From positions 682,001 through 746,000 of the forward strand of contig CP087990.1 of assembly GCA_021044545.1 (NCBI GenBank): a stretch of DNA of 64,000 nucleotides, read 5' to 3'. Position 1 is the first letter of the stretch. Each line of letters starts with the position of its first letter. The notes below the pieces were generated by a model that saw only the letters and a program-made list of their open reading frames with translations, was not told the DNA's origin and made no database searches. Positions 24,354 through 32,463 of this stretch are shown here, in pieces. This DNA is from Comamonadaceae bacterium M7527. GTDB lineage: Bacteria > Pseudomonadota > Gammaproteobacteria > Burkholderiales > Burkholderiaceae_C. The translations under genes were made by a program, and so were the position numbers.

Positions 24354-26211
24354 TTACGCGGCAGGTACAGACCGGAGTGTGCCCGGCACAATGACCGCGC
24401 CAAACTCTTGCATCATTTGCTGGGCAAACGGGTCATTCAAAATAATCTGCTCGGCCTCGTGCAAGGCTTGCGCAGCCGCTGCTGCCATGCGTTTGGCTGG
24501 CGTGTCTTGCACCAAACCCAGCTCTACGCCCAGTTGCACCTCGCAGCCCGCTTGCGCAAGCGCTGTTTGCAAGCGTTCCTTGTTTGAGCCCTGGTTAAGC
24601 GACTCGCGCTCAATGCGCAGCAGCCAATGTGCAGGCGTTGACGACTCGTCGGTAGCCACCAACTGCGACTGCAAAGCCAACTCTCGCACCAATGCACTGA
24701 CGCGCTCTTGCTCAATCAGGGTCTTGACGGTATCTAACCACATATCGCCTTCAGGCGTGCACACCAGCTGCACGTCGCTGCCGCGTGCTGCGCAGCTGCG
24801 GGCGGCTGGACCCGGTCAACTGTTGCCGTGCGTGCAACAGGCTGCTCGTCTCTGGACTCGCGCACAGGCATGCGGGTAATGGGTACTGGCAGCTCTTGCT
24901 CAGGTGCTTGTGCCGGCGCCGGGGCCGCAATGCTGGCCGGTTTTGGTTGGGATGCTTGCTGGGCGACTGCCGCAGGGGCAACAGGTTGAGCTTGCGCAAT
25001 TGGTGTTGCAGGCGCTATTTGAGGAGCAGGAGCAGGAGCAGGTGCCGGTGCAGGTTTAGCAACTACCAGCGCTTGGCCATTATTCAGGCTTTTTTTTCAG
25101 CCGACGCTTGCACAGCGCCCGGCTTGAACGCCAACAGCCTCAGCAACACCATGGTGAGTGCCGCGTACTCGTCTGGTGCCAAGCCAAGCTCGCCACGGCC
25201 ATGCAAACACAAGCTGTACAGCAGCTGGGTCTCGTCTGCGGGCATGGCATCTGCCAGCGCTTTGAGTTGCTCAAAATCTGGATCTGTCTCGTCACCCTTG
25301 CCTGTGGCTTGCAACACTGCCATGCGCTGCAAAGCACCAGCCATTTCCTCCAGCGTGGTCGCCGCACTAAGGCCTTGCAGTCTGGCCGCATCAATCATGG
25401 CCACCACATCGGCGCCACGGTTGTGAGCCAGCGCCTCAATCAGCTCAAACACATGGCTGGCATCTACAGCGCCTAGCATTTGGCGCACAGGCTCTTCCTG
25501 AAGCACGCCATTGCCAAAGGCAATAGCCTGGTCTGTCAGGCTAAGCGCATCACGCATAGAGCCGTGCGCCGACTTGCCAATAAAACGCAACGCGCCCAGG
25601 TCAAACTCAACGCCTTCGTCGCCCAATACGGTTTGCAAGTGCTCCACCACCGTTTGCGCGGGCATAGGACGCAAGTTGAACTGCAAACACCGCGACAACA
25701 CCGTTACCGGCACTTTTTGTGGGTCTGTGGTGGCCAGCACAAATTTAAGGTATTCGGGGGGCTCTTCAAGCGTTTTCAACATGGCGTTAAACGCCGTGTT
25801 GGTCAGCATGTGCACCTCGTCGATCATGAACACCTTGAAGCGCCCCTGCACAGGCTTGTAAACCGCTTGCTCCAACAGGCTTTGCACCTCGTCCACACCA
25901 CGGTTGGACGCGGCGTCCAGCTCGGTGTAATCGACAAAGCGGCCTTGATCAATGTCGGTACAGGCCTGGCACACGCCACACGGCTCAGCCGTGATGTCGC
26001 CCTGGCCATCAGCGCCCACACAGTTGAGCGACTTGGCCAAAATTCGGGACACTGTGGTTTTACCCACGCCACGCGTACCGGTAAACAAATAGGCATGATG
26101 CAAGCGCTGCGTGCGCAAAGCATTGCCCAAAGCCTGCACCACGTGCTCTTGCCCCACCAACTCGGAAAAGTTGCGCGGTCTGTATTTGCGAGCAAGAACG
26201 GTATAAGCCAT
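24354..26211 (-). CDS. dnaX: DNA polymerase III subunit gamma/tau (read through two frame changes for tau)
   Basis: Frame 1 runs from the ATG at 26211 to a TGA at 25084 (375 residues) and encodes the clamp-loader ATPase: Walker A GTRGVGKTT, a C4 zinc module (CVG...CGVCQAC), Walker B MIDEVHML and the SRC arginine finger LSRCLQF. This product corresponds to gamma. At an A8 run (25090-25097) a -1 shift enters a Pro/Ala-rich linker frame that stays open about 300 bp (PAPAPAPAPQIAPA...). The conserved tau C-terminal domain (GDMWLDTVKTLIEQERVSAL to the TAA at 24354) is in yet another frame, needing a second -1 change near 24770-24815. The first shift looks programmed, the second looks like a deletion or sequencing error. 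ybaB and recR follow. Confidence 0.88.
25084..25098 (-). other. dnaX: Programmed -1 frameshift (slippery) site of dnaX
   Basis: In the gamma frame the codons read GAA AAA AAA GCC TGA. The heptamer A-AAA-AAA is a canonical tandem-slippage sequence, and after a -1 slip the next codons are AGC CTG AAT, opening the tau linker. The TGA ends gamma immediately. This is the same logic as E. coli dnaX (A-AAA-AAG); an 8-A run could also cause transcriptional slippage. I see no strong stimulatory hairpin or upstream Shine-Dalgarno-like element. Confidence 0.8.
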
Positions 26212-26308
26212 AGCCCTAGATTCTATGTGCAATAGATCGCCGCCTGGCATTCGCTCAATCTGACAAGACATGGTGAAAGGTCATTCGCACGCCGTTACAA
26301 TAACCCTC

Positions 26309-26402
26309 GACGGGCCTTCCCGCATGGTGAAGCGGCCAACCGGGTCAGATGGGGAACCAAGCAGCCCTAACTGTGAATCCAGTGCCGGGGTCAAGGCTCG
26401 TC
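26309..26402 (+). ncRNA. ffs: 4.5S signal recognition particle RNA
   Basis: About 94 nt. The ends GACGGGCCTT and AAGGCTCGTC pair along their length (one G-U). The apical domain that binds Ffh is clear: GGTCAG-ATGG-GGAA-CCA-AGCAGCC, with the GGAA tetraloop and the AGCAG internal-loop strand. Compared with the E. coli apical stem (GUCC/GGA) the pairs are swapped to UGG/CCA, keeping the stem. A TACAAT -10 lies at 26296-26301. T-rich sequence after the 3' end probably ends transcription. Divergent from dnaX, the usual position in betaproteobacteria. Confidence 0.88.
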
Positions 26403-26728
26403 ACCCTTCTTTCTTTTGCCAATCAGTACAACAAACTGAACTCCATCCGGACCTAAGTTGCCTTCGTTGTGGCAGTTGGCTGTATCACTTCCTCCCCAAC
26501 TAGGTCGATGAAATCGACACGACACAGGTCGAAGGTCTGAACCTTCGAGGCGCACGTTAATGCGTCCGCGTCTTGATTCCAAATGATCTCTGGGGTGCCT
26601 ACGGCAAGATTTGTCGTCATCAGTGGTGGGCTGCACGCTACCCCCTGTGTTGGGAATCCTCAACTCTCACACAAAACCACTGTATTTGATAACTTAAGAT
26701 GGCTATTTTGGCCTATTAAGTTATTGAT
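26403..26728. other. Non-coding stretch with two small hairpins
   Basis: No convincing gene on either strand. Two adjacent perfect hairpins stand out: GTCGAT-GAA-ATCGAC (26504-26518) and CGAAGGT-CTGA-ACCTTCG (26530-26547). The last 60 bp before the next gene are AT-rich (TTAAGATGGCTATTTTGGCC...) and may contain its promoter. The hairpins have no following T-run, so they are not terminators; their role is unknown. Confidence 0.4.
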
Positions 26729-27598
26729 ATGAATTCTTTAGAATCACTTTTATCGCGCAAGGTTAGGCTGCTTCTAACCATGGTGCCAGCGGTGCCACTC
26801 GCGCTTACCTCCGCTGCATTCATCGATGAATACATGAGTAGCTACCACCGCCTAGACGAACTCATCCCGGCGTCTATTTCCATATTTACGCTTGTGCTGG
26901 TGACTGCACTTGGTCTGCGGAGGAGTCGCGCGACACGCCCGCTCGCGGTGTTTACCTGGCTCAAATCGGTCATCAAGCAACTCCTGATAGTCCTGGTGGG
27001 AACCATTCTCATCATCACCATCATCATTATGGTGGCCGGCCTTGATGTCGTACTGCGGCTGGCACAGTCACCGTTGGCTATTTTGCTGGGGGCTGCGCTT
27101 ATTCTTTGGCAGGGACGTTCGAAACGGCTGCGGGATGAGTTTGATTGGCTATTGGTCATCAAGAAAATCCTGATAGTCCCTGCGGCAGCCATTTCATTGG
27201 CCATCCTCATCCTCATCCTCCTCATGACAGCGCTCGTCGAGGATCTGCATCTGTTACGGTCGCCGTACGCGGTTTATATGGTGGCTGCGCTTGGTCTGCG
27301 GTGGTTTCGCACGACGTACCCTCTCGAGGATTTTGGTTGGCAATTGGCCATCGAGCGAATCCTAATGGTTCTAGCCGGGACCATTTACACCATCCTCACG
27401 ATGCTTGTCATTACCGGAATCCGGCCGGCACAGTTGCCATCGGCTCTTTTGCTTATGGCCGCACTTGTTTATTGTCGGGCTCGCGCAACGCGGAAGCTGG
27501 AGGAATTTGATTGGCGATCGGTTACCAGGCAAATCCTAATGACGCTTGCCGCATTCCTTTTCATCAGCGACACGCTGAATGTAATTGCGGCAATGTAG
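26729..27598 (+). CDS. Unknown membrane protein made of four tandem two-helix repeats
   Basis: 289 residues; I do not recognise the family. After a first membrane helix, the sequence repeats four times with a period of about 55-65 residues: a hydrophobic helix (VTALGLRR, GAALILWQ, VAALGLRW, MAALVYCR), an Arg-rich turn with R-x-T/K-R-x-L, a conserved F-D/T-W motif (FTWLKSVIKQLLIVL, FDWLLVIKKILIVP, FGWQLAIERILMVL, FDWRSVTRQILMTL) and a second, very Ile/Leu-rich helix. About nine membrane helices in total are expected. The basic turns should face the cytoplasm. No Shine-Dalgarno is obvious before the ATG. It sits alone between non-coding stretches of about 325 and 240 bp, between ffs and the Mpo1-like gene, and its composition differs from neighbours, so recent acquisition is likely. 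Confidence 0.6.
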   Translation: MNSLESLLSRKVRLLLTMVPAVPLALTSAAFIDEYMSSYHRLDELIPASISIFTLVLVTALGLRRSRATRPLAVFTWLKSVIKQLLIVLVGTILIITIIIMVAGLDVVLRLAQSPLAILLGAALILWQGRSKRLRDEFDWLLVIKKILIVPAAAISLAILILILLMTALVEDLHLLRSPYAVYMVAALGLRWFRTTYPLEDFGWQLAIERILMVLAGTIYTILTMLVITGIRPAQLPSALLLMAALVYCRARATRKLEEFDWRSVTRQILMTLAAFLFISDTLNVIAAM

Positions 27599-27837
27599 CT
27601 GACACCCAGGGACCAATGCCATCAATTCTTTTTCATACCAAACAGCACCGCTGGGGGACTGCCCTACACAAGTGGGCTCATGACTAAGCGTTATACGGGC
27701 CGTAAAGGCAATGCGGCAAATCCAGGCCAGCTGTAACGCAGCGTCGCTAGCCCTAAAGACTCAGAGTTCGACCAACTTGCAAGGCTGGCACCAAGCGGTA
27801 GTATCTGTTCACTTGTAAGCAGGTTAAGGTTACGCCA

Positions 27838-28335
27838 ATGGACCCACTAGATACTTCCGCCATCACTACACGACGTATAGATGCACTCTTGAGCGAGTAC
27901 GGCGAGAGCCACCTCAATGTGACCAACAAGCGTATTCACTGGCTTTGTGTGCCAGCGATTACGTGGTGCGTTTTTGCGGGTTTTTACTTGTTGCCTTACC
28001 CCTATGCCTTGGGTGCGGCGTTGGGTTTGAACTGGATGTGGCTGGCCATAGTGGCCAGCATTGCCTACTACTTGCTGTTGTCTGCCAAACTGGCTGCTGG
28101 GCTGGTCTTGGTGAGTGCGGCGTGCGCAGCAAGCATTTACTGGTTTGAGGCCACGCGCACTATCAGCCTGGGGTGGTTTGCTGCCGTCGTATTTGTATTG
28201 GCATGGGTAGGCCAATTTATCGGGCACAAGATTGAGGGCAAAAAGCCTTCGTTTTTTAAAGACATACAGTTTTTGCTGATAGGCCCGGCTTGGCTGATGT
28301 CATTTGTGTACCGCAAGCTAGGCTTGCCGTACTGA
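27838..28335 (+). CDS. Mpo1-like / DUF962 family membrane protein
   Basis: 165 residues. The family marks are clear: SEYGESHLNVTNKRIHWLCVP (His near residue 23 and the NK-x-IHW motif, residues 18-38) and the C-terminal WVGQFIGHKIEGKKPSFF followed by FLLIGPAW. Four or five membrane helices. Yeast Mpo1 is an Fe(II)-dependent dioxygenase that alpha-oxidises 2-hydroxy fatty acids, using conserved His residues that appear present here; whether the bacterial protein does so is inference. Convergent with the FrnE-like gene, with 1 bp between stops. Confidence 0.82.
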   Translation: MDPLDTSAITTRRIDALLSEYGESHLNVTNKRIHWLCVPAITWCVFAGFYLLPYPYALGAALGLNWMWLAIVASIAYYLLLSAKLAAGLVLVSAACAASIYWFEATRTISLGWFAAVVFVLAWVGQFIGHKIEGKKPSFFKDIQFLLIGPAWLMSFVYRKLGLPY

Positions 28336-28336
28336 G

Positions 28337-29056
28337 CTAAGCCTCTTGCGCTGGGTGCGCTGGTTCCACTGGCTGCGCCAGCGCGTGCTCCATGGCCTCT
28401 AGCAAGCCGGCTGGCGGCTGCGCGCCAGACACGGCCCACTTGTTTTGAAACACAAACAGCGGCACGCCCTGCACCTCCATGCTGCGCCATTGTTGAGCTG
28501 CTTGCAGCGCCGCTTGCTGAGCTGGCCCGCCTTTTACCAAACATTGAGCAACCACCTCTGCAGTCAGACCGGTGGGCTGCATCACTTGCTGAACCACTGC
28601 ATCGTTGGTCAGGTCCAGGCCCTTCAAAAAGTAGGCGTCAAACAGGGCCTGTACCACCATGTCCTGTTGCTGCGCAGTGGTGGCCGAGGCAATCAAGGCC
28701 TGCATGCCCAGCGTGTTGGGTTGGCGGGTGATCTGGTCAAAGGCAAATTCAATGTTGGCGTTGCGCCCGGCATCTGCCATGCGCTGCAGGACCTCATCCG
28801 CGCGGTCTCCAAACTTGTTGCGCACATAGGCCGCTCTATGCATGCCGTCCAGTGGCATGTCGGGGTTGAGCTGAAACGCAGACCACTGCACCTGGGGCTT
28901 GGCCCGCTCGGGGTATTTGCTGGCATACAAGGCCAAAGCTTGCTCAAGGTGGCGTTTACCAATAAAGCACCACGGGCACACCACGTCAGACACAACGGTG
29001 ATGTGAAGTGTGGTGCTGCTTGCGCCAAGGCTGGTTGCAGAGTCGGCTGGGTTCAA
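28337..29056 (-). CDS. DsbA-family oxidoreductase, FrnE-like
   Basis: 239 residues. A thioredoxin fold with inserted helical domain; the redox motif is CPWC (VVSDVVCPWCFIGKRHLEQAL region, near residue 32), and the C-terminal GVPLFVFQNKWAVSGAQPP has the cis-Pro loop of the DsbA/FrnE group. No signal peptide, so it is probably cytoplasmic, unlike DsbA. The start is a TTG at 29056, with GAGGA about 7-8 bp upstream; no ATG gives a better fit. FrnE homologues have been tied to oxidative-stress resistance in some bacteria and polyketide synthesis in Streptomyces. Confidence 0.85.
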   Translation of the reverse strand: MNPADSATSLGASSTTLHITVVSDVVCPWCFIGKRHLEQALALYASKYPERAKPQVQWSAFQLNPDMPLDGMHRAAYVRNKFGDRADEVLQRMADAGRNANIEFAFDQITRQPNTLGMQALIASATTAQQQDMVVQALFDAYFLKGLDLTNDAVVQQVMQPTGLTAEVVAQCLVKGGPAQQAALQAAQQWRSMEVQGVPLFVFQNKWAVSGAQPPAGLLEAMEHALAQPVEPAHPAQEA

Positions 29057-29112
29057 AACAAGTCCTCAAAAAGTAGTGCTGCCGTGTGATGTGGGCTGTT
29101 AGACCCATGGCC

Positions 29113-32100
29113 TCATTGTGCGGGCTCTATCAGCGCCCCGCTGGCGGTGAGGAAAGCGCTGCGCACCTCCTGACTGTGGTAGATGGCCGCCACTGCAGCC
29201 CTATAAGTGTCAAGCTGACGCAGCAAGGTCTGGTCTAGCTGCGGCTGGCGGCTGGACTTGAAGTCAAGCACCCACCACTCCTTGGTGTCGCGGCGTTGTA
29301 CCAATCTATCCAGGCGCATCAACGTGCCGTCAACCATGATGTCGACTTCGTTGCCAGCAAAACCAACAATGCTGTCCTGCCACGCCCAGGCACCCTCACC
29401 TCGCACAATATTGCAAGCCCATTGATGCGCCAGCTCAAGCGCTTCGCCGCTGAGCTGCCAATTGCGTTGTACGCGCTGTAGTTGCTCTGGGTGCCATGGG
29501 TCTGCAGCGGCATCCAACTTGGCCGGCAGCCACTCAAGCAACTGGTGCATGGCCTGCCCCAGGCGTGCGCTTTCTTCTTGCTCAGCAACAGGCTTTGCGG
29601 GGGGTGCGCCATCTGCAAACACTGGGCGCGCATGCCATTTGGGTAGCCGCTTGATGGCCACTGGCGCGTTGTGTGCTTGCGCAGTCGCGTCGTTTGGGTC
29701 ATCGGTTTGCGCAACGGTCACGGTTTGCGCGTGTGTTACCAAACGCGACCACCAGCTGTCATCTTTGTTGCCAGCGCGACTGTGCGCAGACAGCACCAGC
29801 TCGTCGGCCGCGCGGGTCATAGCCACGTACAAGGCATTGTTTTCTTCTACAGCTCTGGCCTGTTGGTCGCTCGCCAGCAGGCCTTGAGCGCAAATGGGGG
29901 GCTGCTTTTCCCGGGCAACAAACACCACGCGCTTGGGTGCGGCTGCGTCACTGGGCCAGTCCACCAGCATGGACATGGTCTGGGCTTTTTTGGCAGGAGC
30001 GTGTGTGTCTAGCAACAGCACGCAAGACGCCTCAAGGCCTTTGGCGCCGTGCACGGTGAGCAGCTGCACTGCATTGGGTGGTGTTGGCCAAGCGCGCTTG
30101 CTGGTGGCGGCTTTGACAGCGCGCACAAACTGGTAAGGCGTCACAAAGCGGCCCTGATTTAACGCCAGACTCTCATCCAGTAATGCCAGAAGCTGGGCAT
30201 GCGTGGCGCCCACCATGGCAGGCGGAACCGCCGCTGCATAGGCTGCCAATACGTCACAGTGCTCATAAATGGTTGTTAGCAGTTGTACCAACGTCAACTC
30301 ACGCAGCCAAGTGCTCATGTGGTCTAGCGTGCTTGCCCACTGCTGCGCCTGATCAGGCGCGTCAGTGTTGCCGCATGCGCTGTGCAAAGCGGCACGCCAA
30401 CTCATGGATGAACCGCTTGGTGCATCGCCCTTGGCAACCACAGACAACCACAGCAAATCCTGATCAGTCGCACCAAACAAGGGCGAGCGCAGTGCGCGGG
30501 CCAACGCCAAATCACTGTTTGGTGAAATGAGGGCGTCCAGCAACGCCACCACATCGGCCACCGCCGGGCTGTCAATCAGGGTGGACTTCTCTGGTTGTGC
30601 GCACGCAATACCCAAGGCAGACAGCGACGACTGCATCATGCCCAAGCGGGCATTGGTGCGCGCTATCACCATGATGTTCTGCGCCGCCTCACCGCTGGAT
30701 ACCTTGTGGGCTACCCACTGCGCGGCTTGCTGTATTTCAAGCGCGACGCGCTTCTCCTCTGCCACCACTTTGGGCGACAACAAACTGTCGCGCCACTCGT
30801 GCACCTCGCCAGCTGCATCCACTTCGTCCGCCGCATCGTCAAGCTCTGGATCAATCAACGGCAAGGCCAGTACCGCGCCTACCGTCTTTTTATCGGTGGT
30901 ATGCGTGCGAAACAATGGCGCTTGCGCAGCAGCTGCTGCGACCTCCGCCTCATCCTCTTCATCCGCTTGATCGCATACATCGGCTTGGGGCAACATCACC
31001 GCGTTCAGCGCTTGCACCACGCTGGTGGCATTGCGCCTTGTGTGGTCACAAGCCAGCACATCGCCACCCAGCGCCAGCGCAACAAACTCAGTCGCAGCCC
31101 GAAAAACGCGCGGCTCAGCGCGGCGGAATCTGTAAATAGACTGTTTGGGGTCACCCACAATAAAGACGTAGGGCACGTTACCGCCACCTGCGCCCACATA
31201 GCCTTCCAGCCACGACAGCAAAGCACGCCACTGCATGGGGTTGGTGTCTTGAAACTCATCAATCAGCAGCTGCGACACGCTGGCATCCAGGCGCTGCTGC
31301 ACCCAGGCGCTGAGCTCAGAATCAGCCAACAGCTTGCTAGCGGCCATCTCGATGTCGTTCATGTCGACCCAGCCGCGCTGGCGTTTGAGCGCGGTGAAGC
31401 AGTCAATAAGGCACAAAGACAAACGGGCCATGCGCTGCTGATGTTCTATACAAGCAGCTTGGTGCAACGCCTGCTGCCAGTGCTGCGCCCACTCTTGCGC
31501 GGCTTGCACCAGCTCTGGGTTCGGCGCTTTAAGGCCACTCTTCCTGGGCTTGCCGTCGCTGGTCAGCAGCACTTTGGCTGCAGCGTGCATATCCGCGTTG
31601 TCCAGCGCCGCACCCAGGGCAGTCGCTGCCTTGGTGGCGGCAGCGTTACCGCTGCGCCCCATGGACATGGCCGCATCACGAATTGCTTGGGCCATGCCAG
31701 GCATGTGCTCCAAGGGCTTTTGCAAGTTGGTGCAGTTGGCAAACGCTGGCACGGTTTCGCCCAGGCTGGCGACACCGTGCAACAAGGCATCAGGTGAGGC
31801 CAAACCAATTTCAACGCGTTTGCCCAGTGCGTTGACCAACGCCTCGTTGAGGTTGCTGCGCCCGCTGGTCGCCAGTGCATGGCGAAAGTCAGCCAGCAGC
31901 TGCTCATCGGCATGAACGGCCCTGTAAAAGTGCGGCCACACCAAGGCCATGGCCTCGGCGTCGTCTTGCAACAGCTCGTAAGGAGACGGCAGCCCCAGGC
32001 TTTGCATCAGCGACAGCGGCGCCATGCGCAGCAAGCTGGCAAACCAGCCGTGAAAGGTACGAATACCCACGCCGCGCCCCGCCAATATTTCAGCGTGCAA

Positions 32101-32463
32101 GCCGCTGGCGCGGCGTAGCAGCTCTGGGGTCAGCTCTGCCTCAGACAGGCCTCTGGCCAACAGCTCGCTACGCAGCGTTGCCTCGTCGTGCTGGGCCCAT
32201 TCTTGAAGCAACGCCACCACGCGTCCACGCATTTCTGCGGCGGCCTTGTTTGTAAAGGTTATGGCCAGTATGTTTTGCGGCTCTGTGCCGTTGAGCAGCG
32301 CGCGCGCAATGCGCGCCACCAACATCCACGTTTTGCCCGCGCCGGCACAAGCTTCTACCACTACGTGGCGCTGGGGGTGGCAGGCTATGCGGTAAAAGGC
32401 GGCAGGCGCAACGGGCACGCTGTTTACGGTGTAGCTAAGGGGTTGATGGGCTGGTGTATTCAT
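29113..32463 (-). CDS. AddA-like UvrD-family helicase/exonuclease
   Basis: 1116 residues from the ATG at 32463 (the frame extends ten codons further up). Superfamily 1 helicase motifs are complete: Walker A EACAGAGKTWML, Ia TFTNKAAAEM, II LLIDEFQDTN, III VGDPKQSIYRFRRAEP, V VHGAKGLE, VI LYVAMTRAADELVL. The C-terminal RecB-like nuclease domain has LDRLVQRR and VLDFKSSRQP. It pairs with the AddB-like protein, whose stop it overlaps by ATGA. Together they should process double-strand DNA ends for RecA, replacing RecBCD. No Chi preference can be inferred. Confidence 0.88.
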   Translation of the reverse strand: MNTPAHQPLSYTVNSVPVAPAAFYRIACHPQRHVVVEACAGAGKTWMLVARIARALLNGTEPQNILAITFTNKAAAEMRGRVVALLQEWAQHDEATLRSELLARGLSEAELTPELLRRASGLHAEILAGRGVGIRTFHGWFASLLRMAPLSLMQSLGLPSPYELLQDDAEAMALVWPHFYRAVHADEQLLADFRHALATSGRSNLNEALVNALGKRVEIGLASPDALLHGVASLGETVPAFANCTNLQKPLEHMPGMAQAIRDAAMSMGRSGNAAATKAATALGAALDNADMHAAAKVLLTSDGKPRKSGLKAPNPELVQAAQEWAQHWQQALHQAACIEHQQRMARLSLCLIDCFTALKRQRGWVDMNDIEMAASKLLADSELSAWVQQRLDASVSQLLIDEFQDTNPMQWRALLSWLEGYVGAGGGNVPYVFIVGDPKQSIYRFRRAEPRVFRAATEFVALALGGDVLACDHTRRNATSVVQALNAVMLPQADVCDQADEEDEAEVAAAAAQAPLFRTHTTDKKTVGAVLALPLIDPELDDAADEVDAAGEVHEWRDSLLSPKVVAEEKRVALEIQQAAQWVAHKVSSGEAAQNIMVIARTNARLGMMQSSLSALGIACAQPEKSTLIDSPAVADVVALLDALISPNSDLALARALRSPLFGATDQDLLWLSVVAKGDAPSGSSMSWRAALHSACGNTDAPDQAQQWASTLDHMSTWLRELTLVQLLTTIYEHCDVLAAYAAAVPPAMVGATHAQLLALLDESLALNQGRFVTPYQFVRAVKAATSKRAWPTPPNAVQLLTVHGAKGLEASCVLLLDTHAPAKKAQTMSMLVDWPSDAAAPKRVVFVAREKQPPICAQGLLASDQQARAVEENNALYVAMTRAADELVLSAHSRAGNKDDSWWSRLVTHAQTVTVAQTDDPNDATAQAHNAPVAIKRLPKWHARPVFADGAPPAKPVAEQEESARLGQAMHQLLEWLPAKLDAAADPWHPEQLQRVQRNWQLSGEALELAHQWACNIVRGEGAWAWQDSIVGFAGNEVDIMVDGTLMRLDRLVQRRDTKEWWVLDFKSSRQPQLDQTLLRQLDTYRAAVAAIYHSQEVRSAFLTASGALIEPAQ

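Noticed and set aside
24751..24999. An 82-residue minus-strand frame within dnaX
   Set aside because: It is the gamma frame continuing by chance after its stop; the conserved linker and C-terminal domain are in the other two frames.
26391..26663. A 90-residue minus-strand frame in the gap after ffs
   Set aside because: Overlaps the end of the 4.5S RNA gene and shows no hydrophobic pattern, motif or ribosome site.
30595..31797. A 400-residue open frame on the plus strand opposite the AddA-like gene
   Set aside because: It mirrors the codon pattern of the real gene on the other strand, is rich in His/Arg/Gln without any known motif, and has no ribosome site.
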